DNA from: Flavobacteriales bacterium
Lineage (GTDB): Bacteria > Bacteroidota > Bacteroidia > UBA10329
Length of the DNA: 64,000 nt
Assembly (NCBI GenBank): GCA_020635535.1
Contig: JACJZP010000014.1
Span: 1 to 64,000 of the forward strand
Direction: 5' to 3'
Positions 35,724-44,855 of this stretch are shown in pieces. The position numbers were made by a program, and so were the translations under genes. The notes under the pieces are model-generated. The model was not told the origin of the DNA, did no database searches, and saw nothing but the letters and a program-made list of their open reading frames with translations. Every line of letters begins with the position of its first letter. Position 1 is the stretch's first letter.

Positions 35724-36278
35724 TTGTTACGCACCGTGCATAGCCAGAACAGCATAGAGAATTGGGTGAAGAAAGCCGCAGATGGCGACCAACGGGCCCA
35801 ACGTTATATTTATGATGAGTTGTCGGGCGTGCTCTACTCCATTTGCCTCCGTTACATGGGCAATGAAGATGATGCAAAGGATGTGTTCCAAGAGGGATTT
35901 GTGAGGCTTCTGGACAATCTGAAATCGTTCCGTTTTGATGGTTCGTTCGAAGGCTGGGCCAAGCGAATTATGGTGAACATGGCCCTTACCCATCTGCGCA
36001 AGCGAAAACCCATGGCAGATGTGGAAATGGAAAACCATGAAGAGGTAGCATACGATCAGGATGTGCTCTCTAAAATGGGTGCCGATGACCTGATGCGGTT
36101 GATCCGGGAACTGCCCGATGGCTACCGCGAGGTTTTCAGCCTTTTTGCGGTGGAAGGATACAGCCACAACGAAATTGCCGATATGCTTGAGATAAGCGAG
36201 GGCAACTCGAAATTGAGAATGAACCGCGCACGGAAAATGCTCCAAACACGGGTAATAGAATTAATGCAAGTAGCATGA
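35724..36278 (+). CDS. RNA polymerase ECF sigma factor
   Basis: A 184-residue ECF sigma factor. Region 2 runs over about 25-95 (RAQRYIYDELSGVLYSICLR, YMGNEDDAKDVFQEGFVRLL, FEGWAKRIMVNMALTHLRK) and region 4 over about 120-180 (IRELPDGYREVFSLFAVEGY, SHNEIADMLEISEGNSKLRM). There is no ATG before region 2 in frame; an in-frame stop lies at 35706, leaving TTG at 35724 or GTG at 35736 as starts. Its TGA overlaps the ATG of the next gene (ATGA). That product has an anti-sigma-like N-terminus, so the two are a likely sigma/anti-sigma pair. Confidence 0.92.
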   Translation: MLRTVHSQNSIENWVKKAADGDQRAQRYIYDELSGVLYSICLRYMGNEDDAKDVFQEGFVRLLDNLKSFRFDGSFEGWAKRIMVNMALTHLRKRKPMADVEMENHEEVAYDQDVLSKMGADDLMRLIRELPDGYREVFSLFAVEGYSHNEIADMLEISEGNSKLRMNRARKMLQTRVIELMQVA

Positions 36279-37780
36279 GCAAGGACCAACATAGCGCTCA
36301 GAACTTTGACCGCATCTTCCGCGAGAAGTTGGGTGGCCATTCAATGGCACCTCCTGCTGGAATGTGGGAAAACATCAATGCCAACACGCAGGACTCGAAA
36401 CAAAAACGCAGCCTGCTTTGGATAATAACGAACGATACGACCATTATGCTTCTCATTCTACTTCTGTCAATTTTCGCTTTTGACGGAAGCGATCTTTCAA
36501 AAAGCCTTTCCGCCTCGGAAAGCAGCTCTGTGAATATTACCAAGACAATGGAATCTGTTCCTCAGAAAGAGCACACGGCAATGAACCAATCAACCCGTTT
36601 GAGTTCGGAGAATGCCACTGACACGAATAATGAGAGGGATGATGCGAAGCCATCAGACACCGAAAAAACGCAATCGACCTCTTCAAATGCAGATAACTTC
36701 ATTCCTGAAATAGCCGAGGACAAAACGAATACCGCAAGCAGCGAAACCTCTTCAAACAGCGTTTCGAAACAACTGAGCTCCAGTACTTCCAATTCCGGGA
36801 GATCAGCTACAATGAATGTGGATTCCAATGACGCAAGAACCGACACAGATGCCAGTGCAACTGATATGGTCTCCAACAATTCGGATGATAATTCGATCGA
36901 ACCATTTGCAACTTCGAACGATGGAAATACTGATCTGACCAGTCATGAAATATCAGCAGGTGGTGAGGCAACAACAACTGTTGGAATACTGAATCCTGAG
37001 ACGCAAAACGTCTTTAGATGGAAGTTGATGAAGGTACTTCCACCGCATCTTTCAGTTCAATTAGCTGAAGATTCATTGAGCAAAGTAGTAGTGCCAGAAT
37101 CACCAAAAGACCTGATCGGAACACGGGACCACGAGGTTTTTGCAGGAGCACACGTCAACTTCAATCTACCATTGATATTCAATCAGAACACCTACGGTGC
37201 GTTTGATGGCAAGGAGCTGGCCTACAAGCCTACTTTCGGGTTGGCATCAGGTGTTAGAATCGGTTACACTTACAAGCGACAATATGGATTCCAAACGGGT
37301 TTTATCTTCTATTCGCGCCAAGGGCAGGATTATGACGATAAATTGAACGGAAATGTGGCCAGACGGCAGGTGAAGCTTCAGTACTTCCATGTGCCTGTCA
37401 TTCTTCGATACAAGTTCAAAATCAAGAAACAGCAGAAGTTTGAATCTCCTTGGGTGATCAACTTGGGAACCGACATTGGCATTCTTCGTTCGGCCGAAAT
37501 CACGTACAACGGAAATGAATATCCTCTTGGCGCAATCATCAATCCTGAAGCGAACGACAAGGATTACTTCAAACCGATTGACGTTTCCGTTGTGTTAGGT
37601 GTGGAAAAGGAGATCTATTTCACGAAGTGGTTAATGCTTAGCGTGGGAATGCGTACGACCTTTTCTGGCGACATCAATGCCAAGGATCACCCTGTTCAGA
37701 ATGATGGGAAGAACTACAACAAATCGCACAACTTTACCTTCGGCTTTACGCTTGGGCTGAACTACTACTTGAGGCGGTGA
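36275..37780 (+). CDS. Putative envelope-spanning anti-sigma factor with outer-membrane barrel
   Basis: A 501-residue protein with an unusual plan. Residues 1-45 are cytoplasmic-type and contain FDRIFREKLGGHSMAPPAGM then WENI, a D.IF...L.....PP..MW..I pattern seen beside ECF sigma genes in Bacteroidota. One membrane helix spans about 47-69 (IMLLILLLSIFAF). Residues 70-286 are Ser/Thr/Asp/Asn-rich and look disordered. Residues 287-501 form a porin-like beta-barrel region (VFAGAHVNFNLPLIF, GVRIGYTYKRQYGFQTGFIF, FTFGFTLGLNYYLRR). One chain would thus cross the inner membrane, periplasm and outer membrane, as in the dual membrane-spanning anti-sigma (Dma) proteins reported in Bacteroides. Role as anti-sigma is inference from this plan and from the ATGA overlap with the sigma gene. 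Confidence 0.75.
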   Translation: MSKDQHSAQNFDRIFREKLGGHSMAPPAGMWENINANTQDSKQKRSLLWIITNDTTIMLLILLLSIFAFDGSDLSKSLSASESSSVNITKTMESVPQKEHTAMNQSTRLSSENATDTNNERDDAKPSDTEKTQSTSSNADNFIPEIAEDKTNTASSETSSNSVSKQLSSSTSNSGRSATMNVDSNDARTDTDASATDMVSNNSDDNSIEPFATSNDGNTDLTSHEISAGGEATTTVGILNPETQNVFRWKLMKVLPPHLSVQLAEDSLSKVVVPESPKDLIGTRDHEVFAGAHVNFNLPLIFNQNTYGAFDGKELAYKPTFGLASGVRIGYTYKRQYGFQTGFIFYSRQGQDYDDKLNGNVARRQVKLQYFHVPVILRYKFKIKKQQKFESPWVINLGTDIGILRSAEITYNGNEYPLGAIINPEANDKDYFKPIDVSVVLGVEKEIYFTKWLMLSVGMRTTFSGDINAKDHPVQNDGKNYNKSHNFTFGFTLGLNYYLRR

Positions 37781-38833
37781 TTACTCCTGTGTTTGGAGCA
37801 TTTCCCGATGTTTGCGGATCTCATTTCTGATGTCCAAATACGATGCATAAGGAACACCACGCTTATGATTGGCGATGCTAATGTCCGCAATTCGTTTCCA
37901 GTGCTTGAACAGGTCGCTCCAAGCCAAGAAAATGGACCGTCCCGGATGGAAAATGTGACAAGGTTCTGAGTTGACCCCATTTACTTCCACCACAATGAAA
38001 TTACCCTTCTTCAGTTCTTCAATTGAGGCTGTTCTAAGGTCGAATCTACCGAGGTAAAACCCAGAGATCTGCTTTGCCAGTTCATCGAAAACCTGTACCA
38101 ATTCACTATCGATTAAATGATTACCGTTAAAAAACGTGGTACCCAACATGTGATTTCCGATATGTACCACCCGAATTTCCTCACCTGCTTTCGGAACTTC
38201 ACTGAATCGATTGCCCAATCGCTTTTCATGTATATCGTAACTGAATCTCGTTCTTGGATTATTCAGAATCAGCTGTTGTAACGTGTTCTTGCCATCGCCA
38301 ACAACCTTTGGAAAATCTTTGATAACGATGGAAGTGATCTTTCCATTCTCCTCATCGGGATGACGGCTGTACATCACTCCCAATTCCATCGGAAGGTCTG
38401 CATACTCTTGAACCAATTTCAATCCAGGATGAGAACCAAGAGCATGTTTTAGGCCTTCTTCTGTCTTCACGATTTTCACTCCCCAGCCGCGCTCACCAAT
38501 ATCCGGCTTCACAATTAGAGGATAATTAAGCTTAGCAGCAGCAACATCAGCCAAAGCCTCATTCACCGTTTCTGAGCTATCTACATAAAGTGTTCTTGGG
38601 GTATACTTTTCGGGTACAAGCTGATTGACCTTCGACTTTGAATACGCCAAAAGCCCACCGAAACGCATGCACGGATTTGCCGCGCTGAAAAAGACCCATC
38701 CACGAGCACGAATGGCCAGAAAGAACCAATAAACCGCAACTGGAATATAAACCACTCGCCATGGCCAGAATTCCCAACGCACCAAACGTTGCAGCCAGAT
38801 GTGCAATCGGGTGTAAAGCGGCAGGGGTTTCAT
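37781..38833 (-). CDS. ATP-grasp domain protein
   Basis: A 350-residue protein with a hydrophobic N-terminal segment (WRVVYIPVAVYWFFLAI) and an ATP-grasp domain over about 90-320. ATP-binding elements are YPLIVKPDIGERGWGVKIV and LKLVQEYADLPMELGVMYSR; metal ligands are probably in YLGRFDLRTASIEEL and NFIVVEVNGVNSEPCHIF. It resembles proteins loosely annotated as D-Ala-D-Ala-ligase-like, but it lacks the usual Ddl N-terminal domain, so the substrates are unknown. Its stop codon directly abuts that of the barrel protein gene on the other strand. Confidence 0.75.
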   Translation of the reverse strand: MKPLPLYTRLHIWLQRLVRWEFWPWRVVYIPVAVYWFFLAIRARGWVFFSAANPCMRFGGLLAYSKSKVNQLVPEKYTPRTLYVDSSETVNEALADVAAAKLNYPLIVKPDIGERGWGVKIVKTEEGLKHALGSHPGLKLVQEYADLPMELGVMYSRHPDEENGKITSIVIKDFPKVVGDGKNTLQQLILNNPRTRFSYDIHEKRLGNRFSEVPKAGEEIRVVHIGNHMLGTTFFNGNHLIDSELVQVFDELAKQISGFYLGRFDLRTASIEELKKGNFIVVEVNGVNSEPCHIFHPGRSIFLAWSDLFKHWKRIADISIANHKRGVPYASYLDIRNEIRKHREMLQTQE

Positions 38834-38843
38834 GGGTGTGGGT

Positions 38844-39365
38844 TCAGCCGTTGGCCTGTTGGTCTCGGTAGACCAAGGTAGAATATGCTACGCCAAATCC
38901 GTCCTCCAATTCAAAATCGGGTTGCAGGTCTTTAATGAGCACACGTATAAGTGCCATGTGATGAATGGCATGTTCGAGAACATAAAACAGTTCTCGGAAA
39001 AATGAGGTAGGCAGCCGTAGCGATGTTTCCGATGCCGAAACCTCGGTTTCAAGTGTAAGTTGCCTGTCATGCACCACGGTATTCAGATCTGAAAGAATGT
39101 CTTCGACCACGGCACGGGCGTGTTGCGGACTTGATTCTATCATGATATCCCGTCTGCGCAGATCATAATTCACTGTCTCATCAGAATTGAAAAGACACTG
39201 GTAGAATTCCAGTGTATGGCGAACATGCTGACCCACAGATGCATTTCCCTTGGTATTCACAGAAGTGTAAAGTTTCTGATCGATCCGAGAAAGCACATTG
39301 GCCAATTGACCAATGGTTGACGCATTGAGCTGCCGTAGCAGTTCTATGTTCTGACCATCTACCAT
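38844..39365 (-). CDS. DinB-superfamily-like protein
   Basis: A 173-residue helical protein. ASVGQHVRHTLEFYQCLF and VLEHAIHHMALIRVLIKDL provide the spaced histidines of DinB-like metal sites. I recognise the fold only by this pattern. It overlaps the outer-membrane protein gene upstream by 7 bp and is followed 10 bp later by the ATP-grasp gene, so all three are probably one transcript. Confidence 0.6.
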   Translation of the reverse strand: MVDGQNIELLRQLNASTIGQLANVLSRIDQKLYTSVNTKGNASVGQHVRHTLEFYQCLFNSDETVNYDLRRRDIMIESSPQHARAVVEDILSDLNTVVHDRQLTLETEVSASETSLRLPTSFFRELFYVLEHAIHHMALIRVLIKDLQPDFELEDGFGVAYSTLVYRDQQANG

Positions 39366-40276
39366 TCGTAAGCTACGCCCAGATTGTAACTTGGTGTAGC
39401 GGCCACCATCTGACCAGTACCGAAGTAAACTCCAGCGTTAAGATGAACCTTCTTTATCTTCTGAATGAATTTGAGACCATAACCTACATACTGCTGGTTA
39501 TTCGGATAGAGCGATGTATGTAAGTCTCTACCAAACGGATGGAGGCTCTCGCTATTCGGATCCGTTTCATCCACAACAGGGGTTACATTATTGTCGTAAC
39601 TACCATTCTGTACCGAGAACCGACCCGCCACACTCAAGATAAAATACGTCTTGTAATTCCAAGAATAACCCAGTTCGAAATTGAAATCGGCTTCGTGGCT
39701 GTAGTTGTTGGTTCGAAAACGGAATCCAGCATCAAGCATGGTATACAATTTACCTTGGGCAAAGCTTGACCCAACGCTCAGATATGGATGAAAGACCCAA
39801 GCACTTGGGCCAGTTCTTAGTGTGGTAAGTGAATCGTACTTGGCAACATTTGCCTCTGTGTTGAGACCCACGCTAAAAAGCACTTTCTTGTTGATAATGT
39901 TGTATTTGAGCCCGAAAGTGACATTACTGAGACCGAAGAGATTGCCGCTCTGCAAAGTGTCTTTGAAATAAGTAGTATCACTATTCAAAACCGCATCTCC
40001 ACTTGACACATATTTGAACGGTAGATTGGTCATCATGGTAAGACGGTCAGTAATCCCGTACTCGATGTAAGCCTGTGTGGTAAAATCGGTCACGTATCTC
40101 CTCAAAGGTGTAACCTTCCCCTTGTCGTTGAAGAAGCTATTGTAACCGACATATGTAAAGCCAAGCTGAGCATAGCCGGTGTTTTTCTTTCGAGGCCACG
40201 GGCCACCCGCTGTAGCGGTTTGTAGGCTGACTGTAAGTAGCAAGACCAGCGTAAAGAGTCGTGTCATACTGCTCAT
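39359..40276 (-). CDS. Outer membrane beta-barrel protein of unknown function
   Basis: A 305-residue protein with a signal peptide (LFTLVLLLTVSLQTATAG) and alternating beta-strand composition throughout (GYAQLGFTYVGYNSFF, TTQAYIEYGITDRLTMMTNL, VTFGLKYNIINKKVLFSVGL), ending in an aromatic strand (YNLGVAYEW), which is typical of an outer-membrane barrel. It resembles transporter-like barrels but I cannot name a family. A candidate TACATTTG promoter box (minus strand) lies just upstream. Confidence 0.7.
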   Translation of the reverse strand: MSSMTRLFTLVLLLTVSLQTATAGGPWPRKKNTGYAQLGFTYVGYNSFFNDKGKVTPLRRYVTDFTTQAYIEYGITDRLTMMTNLPFKYVSSGDAVLNSDTTYFKDTLQSGNLFGLSNVTFGLKYNIINKKVLFSVGLNTEANVAKYDSLTTLRTGPSAWVFHPYLSVGSSFAQGKLYTMLDAGFRFRTNNYSHEADFNFELGYSWNYKTYFILSVAGRFSVQNGSYDNNVTPVVDETDPNSESLHPFGRDLHTSLYPNNQQYVGYGLKFIQKIKKVHLNAGVYFGTGQMVAATPSYNLGVAYEW

Positions 40277-40288
40277 TTAGTTGAAGGA

Positions 40289-40296
40289 CAAATGTA
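40289..40296 (-). promoter_or_regulatory. Candidate -7 box (TACATTTG, minus strand)
   Basis: Exact TANNTTTG ending 12 nt before the ATG at 40276, predicting a leader of only a few nucleotides. Confidence 0.5.
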
Positions 40297-40334
40297 TGCA
40301 ACGCAGGAATTGTGCAAACCGAATGCGTCAACTT

Positions 40335-40976
40335 CTACTTGAAGTTCTGAAACTTGCTCATCTTATTCATGTTATCAAGCTTGGTAAAATAGTTGCCCAA
40401 GTTGACCGCAACAGACAGGCAATGTGTGAGGTAGCCATCTCCAACCACGTGGTACTGGAACATGTAACGAATAGTGAGACTTCCTTTAAAAAACCATGTT
40501 CGGGCAGAAACGGTTCCAACTGGTCCTGAACCTATACTTTCGCCAGTAATCTGGGCTCCATAACCAGCGCCAACAGACATACCGATATTTGAACGGAAAT
40601 CTCGTGTTGAATAATGACCCAAACTTGCCTCAAGAACAGCAGGAATATGACCATAGAAAAATGTCTTGTCTATCCAGCTGTCCTTAACATGAGCACCAAG
40701 GGTAAGAGGCATAGTAGCAGCCAAAGAAAAATCTGAGAACTTGTTGATGATATTGATCTGCGGATTGTAGAAAATGCCAAACGCTGGGCTCACATTCTCT
40801 CCAACATGCAGTAGATGAACTGAAGCACCGACCGAATTCCTCCAGCGGTCTTTCAACGTCCACTTGTTATACTTCTGTGCCAAACAGGTTGTAGGCAGCA
40901 ACAAAGCAATTACAATGACAAAACGATTCAAAACGTTAGGTTTTTGGTCGGAAGTTGGTACGATAGAATCCACCAA
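40335..40976 (-). CDS. Putative outer membrane beta-barrel protein
   Basis: Up to 213 residues. The open frame begins at a TTG (40976) with GTG next; the signal peptide core (RFVIVIALLLPTTCLAQ) begins about 16 residues later, so the true start is uncertain and may be an internal TTG. The mature part is rich in alternating strands (SVGASVHLLHVGENVSPAFG, GMSVGAGYGAQITGESIG, SLTIRYMFQYHVVGDGY). It starts 18 bp after the stop of the large T9SS cargo gene and is probably translated from the same mRNA, suggesting it supports that protein at the outer membrane. It does not show the PorP/SprF signature. Confidence 0.6.
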   Translation of the reverse strand: MVDSIVPTSDQKPNVLNRFVIVIALLLPTTCLAQKYNKWTLKDRWRNSVGASVHLLHVGENVSPAFGIFYNPQINIINKFSDFSLAATMPLTLGAHVKDSWIDKTFFYGHIPAVLEASLGHYSTRDFRSNIGMSVGAGYGAQITGESIGSGPVGTVSARTWFFKGSLTIRYMFQYHVVGDGYLTHCLSVAVNLGNYFTKLDNMNKMSKFQNFK

Positions 40977-40993
40977 TTGTTACCCAAGAAGGA

Positions 40994-43900
40994 TTATCGA
41001 GTTCCCAACACTTCCAAAAACCCTGCTTCTTGTATGAACATTTCCTTATAGTCGCAGTAGTCCAAAAGGTAATAGTAAACCCCATCTTGAACTGTTCCTC
41101 CAAAAGGTTGAATACTTCCATCCCAACCTTGGTTCTGATCTGTCCACTCGTATAGCAAACGCCCCCAACGGCTATAAATACGGCAGCGGAAGCACTTTCC
41201 TCCTTTCTGTGGAAAATAGAATACATCGTTGATGCCGTCACCGTTCGGGCTAAAGACATTTGGTGTTTCAATACCCTCACAGTCATCCATTTCAACTTGA
41301 ACTGAAGCCCTTTCGCTGGTACAATAAGTACCTTTTTGTTGCACGTAATAGGTGGAATTCTGATTCAGGTTTGGAGTAATGTAGGTCGATCCGGTTTCAA
41401 TGGGACTTTCCGAATACGCATTATTGTACCAATAAATAACACCCCCTGCAGAGGCGGTCAAAATTGCATAGCCGTTGGGGCAAATGGCGGTGTCCGATGC
41501 TAAAGGGGGCGTTAGGTTGTTCTCCACCATGGTCACGTCAACCGGTTCTGAAACCTCGGTACACCCATTCTCGTCAGTAGTGGTTAAGCTGTATGATCCC
41601 GTTTCAAACACGGTCAGCTCTGTGCCTGGCGTGCCATTGGGATTCCATGTATAAGTGGACTGCCCTTCATTGGCCTGCAAGATCACCGAGTCTCCTTCGC
41701 ATACGGTGGAAGACCCTACAACCGAGATAGATGCTGTAACCTCGGAAGCGACCACATTCACCTCGGCCTCCGTTTCAATTCCACAGGAGGTTATGAAACA
41801 GGAATATGTTCCTGCCTGACTGACCGTTTGACTGATACTATTGCCGGAAAGCGGTGGCTGCCAACTGATGGTACTCCCAGGATTTGAAACAGCCGACAGA
41901 TCAATCGTCTCTCCTTCGCACAGTATAGGTTCCCCAGAAGTAAGAATAAATGGGATGGCATATTGATCCACCTCGACTGAGTTGGATACTACTTCGCAAT
42001 CATACTGATCGGTTCGTATGCAATAATATATGCCTGGAACATTAACAGGTACCGTACTCTCATTTCCACCTATCGGACCAGATGGCCCCTGCCATTGAAA
42101 ATCACCTGTTCCATTGCACGAGATAATCACAGAATCATTTGGACAGATCACTCCGTTTCCGGGTTGCATGGTAATGACCGGTTGCGGCTGCGCTTGGACA
42201 AATACCGAGGCCGAAGCGGAAACGGAGGCGATACATCCATACTCATTGGTATCTGACGCGTTGGTGGAAACGGTGTATGTTCCTTGCTGAAACACCCAAA
42301 CACTGTCATTGGTGGAGCCTACAATTCCTGAACCTCCCCACAGGTAGTTGATGGCCTCTGTGGCCACCAGAAGAATCGAATCTCCCGGACACAGATGGGT
42401 ATCTCCGATGATACCAATATCCAAAGGGCCAAGATTGGGAAGCGGCAACAACTCAACGTATATCGAGCGACTGACCATAACCATATCGGTATCGCAATGA
42501 TTGATTCGAAGTATTGTAGCTTCAATCAGGTATTCTCCTGTTTGTTCGGGTGTAAGCGTATTAATCCAGGTTCCGCAAGATGTTTGACCTGAATAACCGA
42601 CCGTGGCAGGGTTTACATTCCAGGTAACTACCGCATCTTCAATACAGTTCAGCAATCCCGAAGGGTTCGAAATCGTATCGAAGATATGCATTGAAAAGGA
42701 CTGCCCTTCACAGAATATAAGCGAGTCATTGCCATCCATATCTGTAATACATATCATTTCCGGTACTACGGGGGGAAAAAGGCTATCTATAATAACACTC
42801 ACAGAATTTTCGGACATGCAACCATTCTGATCTGTGTAACTGAAAAAGTAATTTCCTTCTTCAGTTGCCCAGACCTCATCGGTATTTGAGGTGTTTGACC
42901 CTGACCAACCGTGTGGGTTATTCCCAAAACCGCTTGCTGTCAGTAGCACGGAATCCGGGGCACAGAGTATGATCTCCTCCGTGAAAACCTCGTCCACATT
43001 TATTCCCAACCCATCAGAAATTAGCGGTTGATCAGGATTCGGGTTGATGACAGCATAGGCAGAATCCTCACTCACAAAGCAGCCATCGGCAGATGTTTGA
43101 GTAACAGAATAATAACCTGATTGATTTACGCTTAACGAGGGAGCCCCGCTGCCAGTTGACCATTGATAAGTAAAACTCGGTCCGACCTGAATGGTATTTG
43201 AATAAGAACTCAACACCCCCTGACCGCAGAATGTGAGTGTATCAGGACATAATGAACCTCCAATGCAAACTCCAACCAAGGAACGGTCGCATCCAGAACC
43301 GGTTCTCCAGTAATAATCATACGGTTCCCGGTCAGCATCAAAGACCTTTGCAATGACGGCATCCGTGTTTCCGCTGGAGTTGGTGGCGCGAAACCGCTTG
43401 TATTCTGAGTCGCTACAATAAGAATTACCAGAATAAACCGGATAAGTATCGTGATCTTCAAAATCATCTGGAACCGGGAAATAGATCTGCTGTTGAAAAG
43501 TTCCTGCCACTATGGCTTCGCCCAGCTGGTCTACCGTAATGCCATTTCCAAGATCATCCTGCCGACCACCGAAAGAACGCGCCCATTGCCATTGCCCAGC
43601 TGTGCTGTATTTGGCCATGTAGATGTCCCAAAATCCGATGCTATTAAAGATTCCCTCACCATATTGGTCGGAATATGAACCCAAGCGGCACTTATAACTA
43701 CCTACAATAAAAGGTGCGCCACTCTGATCAAGCGCCAAATTGCGCGAAGTGATCTCTCCATCCGAACCATCAGCTGTTGTCCAAAGCAATGAGCCGCTTG
43801 AGTTGTATTTGGCAAGGAATATTCTGTTGGTATAGGCGTGTGTGAGCGTTGTGTTCGGACTGCCGAAGAAGATGAGATTGCCCGAAAAATCGCCCGTGAT

Positions 43901-44791
43901 ATAAACGTTACTACTGGCATCTACCGCAATACCATTGACAACATTAAACGCAGCCGCGCCTGCTCTTCGGAACCATTGCTCTAACCCATTCGCATTGTAC
44001 TTAACCACAAAAATGGCGTTGTACATGTTGGTTTGGTAGGTGTTATCAAATGTGATGGTATCGGTGAACTGACCCGTGACATAAACATTTCCAGAAGGGT
44101 CACACGCCACATCAATACCTCTGTCAGTGGCGTGGGCCGAGCCTTTCTTTGCCCAAAGGAAATTACCGTTGGCATCAAGCTTAGCAGTGAATACATCGAC
44201 CGACCCATTGAGACTCGTCAACGTCTGCGAACCGAACGTTGCCGTGCCGGCAAACTCACCGGTAATAACAACATTGCCGGCATTGTCTACATTAATTGCG
44301 TTACCAATGTCAGAACCCGAACCACCAGCACTTGCAGCCCAAACAAACGTACCTGTATTATCATACTTAGCCACAAAAATGTCTTGAACACCTGCTGAGG
44401 TAAGTGTTTGCGTGCCAAAAGTGGCCGTTCCGTAGAAATAACCCGTGATATAACTGTTTCCTGCTAAGTCTGTTTTAATGGAAAGTGCCCTATCAGATCC
44501 AGAACCTCCGGCCTTTATAGCCCAAAGAAAAAATCCGTTCGGGTCGGTCTTGCTGATAAAGACGTCCGTTACCCCAGAAGATGAAAGGTTGATGGAACCG
44601 AATGAGGCAGATCCCGTGAAATGCCCGGTGGTGTAGGTATTTCCTGAAGCATCAACTGAGATGTCTGTGGCCTCATCCGTAGTGACACCACCTGCGTGAC
44701 GACCCCAATACTGGCCTTGTGCCTGCACGGTTCCCCATGCAACACCCCAGACAAATAGAAATGTAAGAAAGAAGAGTTGGAAATTCCGCAT
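40994..44791 (-). CDS. T9SS cargo with SBBP repeats and gliding-type C-terminal domain
   Basis: A 1265-residue secreted protein. A signal peptide (FFLTFLFVWGVAWGTVQAQ) is followed by about nine beta-propeller-type SBBP repeats over about 25-480 (units such as GNSYITGYFYGTATFG). Then come several Ig-like/PKD-like modules ('TDANGC'-type: SVTQTSADGCFVSEDS, SLTTTDENGCTEVSEPV), and a C-terminal CHU_C type B sorting domain at about 1180-1265 (NVFSPNGDGINDVFYFP, YSRWGRLLYEW, GTVQDGVYYYLLDY). Such proteins are exported by the type IX system and stay on the surface or are released. Cysteine pairs occur throughout the Ig-like part. The ligand is unknown. Confidence 0.9.
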   Translation of the reverse strand: MRNFQLFFLTFLFVWGVAWGTVQAQGQYWGRHAGGVTTDEATDISVDASGNTYTTGHFTGSASFGSINLSSSGVTDVFISKTDPNGFFLWAIKAGGSGSDRALSIKTDLAGNSYITGYFYGTATFGTQTLTSAGVQDIFVAKYDNTGTFVWAASAGGSGSDIGNAINVDNAGNVVITGEFAGTATFGSQTLTSLNGSVDVFTAKLDANGNFLWAKKGSAHATDRGIDVACDPSGNVYVTGQFTDTITFDNTYQTNMYNAIFVVKYNANGLEQWFRRAGAAAFNVVNGIAVDASSNVYITGDFSGNLIFFGSPNTTLTHAYTNRIFLAKYNSSGSLLWTTADGSDGEITSRNLALDQSGAPFIVGSYKCRLGSYSDQYGEGIFNSIGFWDIYMAKYSTAGQWQWARSFGGRQDDLGNGITVDQLGEAIVAGTFQQQIYFPVPDDFEDHDTYPVYSGNSYCSDSEYKRFRATNSSGNTDAVIAKVFDADREPYDYYWRTGSGCDRSLVGVCIGGSLCPDTLTFCGQGVLSSYSNTIQVGPSFTYQWSTGSGAPSLSVNQSGYYSVTQTSADGCFVSEDSAYAVINPNPDQPLISDGLGINVDEVFTEEIILCAPDSVLLTASGFGNNPHGWSGSNTSNTDEVWATEEGNYFFSYTDQNGCMSENSVSVIIDSLFPPVVPEMICITDMDGNDSLIFCEGQSFSMHIFDTISNPSGLLNCIEDAVVTWNVNPATVGYSGQTSCGTWINTLTPEQTGEYLIEATILRINHCDTDMVMVSRSIYVELLPLPNLGPLDIGIIGDTHLCPGDSILLVATEAINYLWGGSGIVGSTNDSVWVFQQGTYTVSTNASDTNEYGCIASVSASASVFVQAQPQPVITMQPGNGVICPNDSVIISCNGTGDFQWQGPSGPIGGNESTVPVNVPGIYYCIRTDQYDCEVVSNSVEVDQYAIPFILTSGEPILCEGETIDLSAVSNPGSTISWQPPLSGNSISQTVSQAGTYSCFITSCGIETEAEVNVVASEVTASISVVGSSTVCEGDSVILQANEGQSTYTWNPNGTPGTELTVFETGSYSLTTTDENGCTEVSEPVDVTMVENNLTPPLASDTAICPNGYAILTASAGGVIYWYNNAYSESPIETGSTYITPNLNQNSTYYVQQKGTYCTSERASVQVEMDDCEGIETPNVFSPNGDGINDVFYFPQKGGKCFRCRIYSRWGRLLYEWTDQNQGWDGSIQPFGGTVQDGVYYYLLDYCDYKEMFIQEAGFLEVLGTR

Positions 44792-44798
44792 GCCATAA

Positions 44799-44806
44799 CA
44801 AAGTTA
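44799..44806 (-). promoter_or_regulatory. Candidate -7 box (TAACTTTG, minus strand)
   Basis: Exact TANNTTTG ending 7 nt before the ATG of the large T9SS cargo gene; predicts a leaderless mRNA. Confidence 0.5.
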
Positions 44807-44855
44807 ACCAAGCAATCCGCCTGACAAGTAGTAGATGACATTGCTCTACCAATAG

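Noticed and set aside
44033..44398. 121-codon plus-strand frame opposite the large cargo gene
   Set aside because: Shadow of the repetitive SBBP region, whose minus-strand frame is continuous over 1265 codons.
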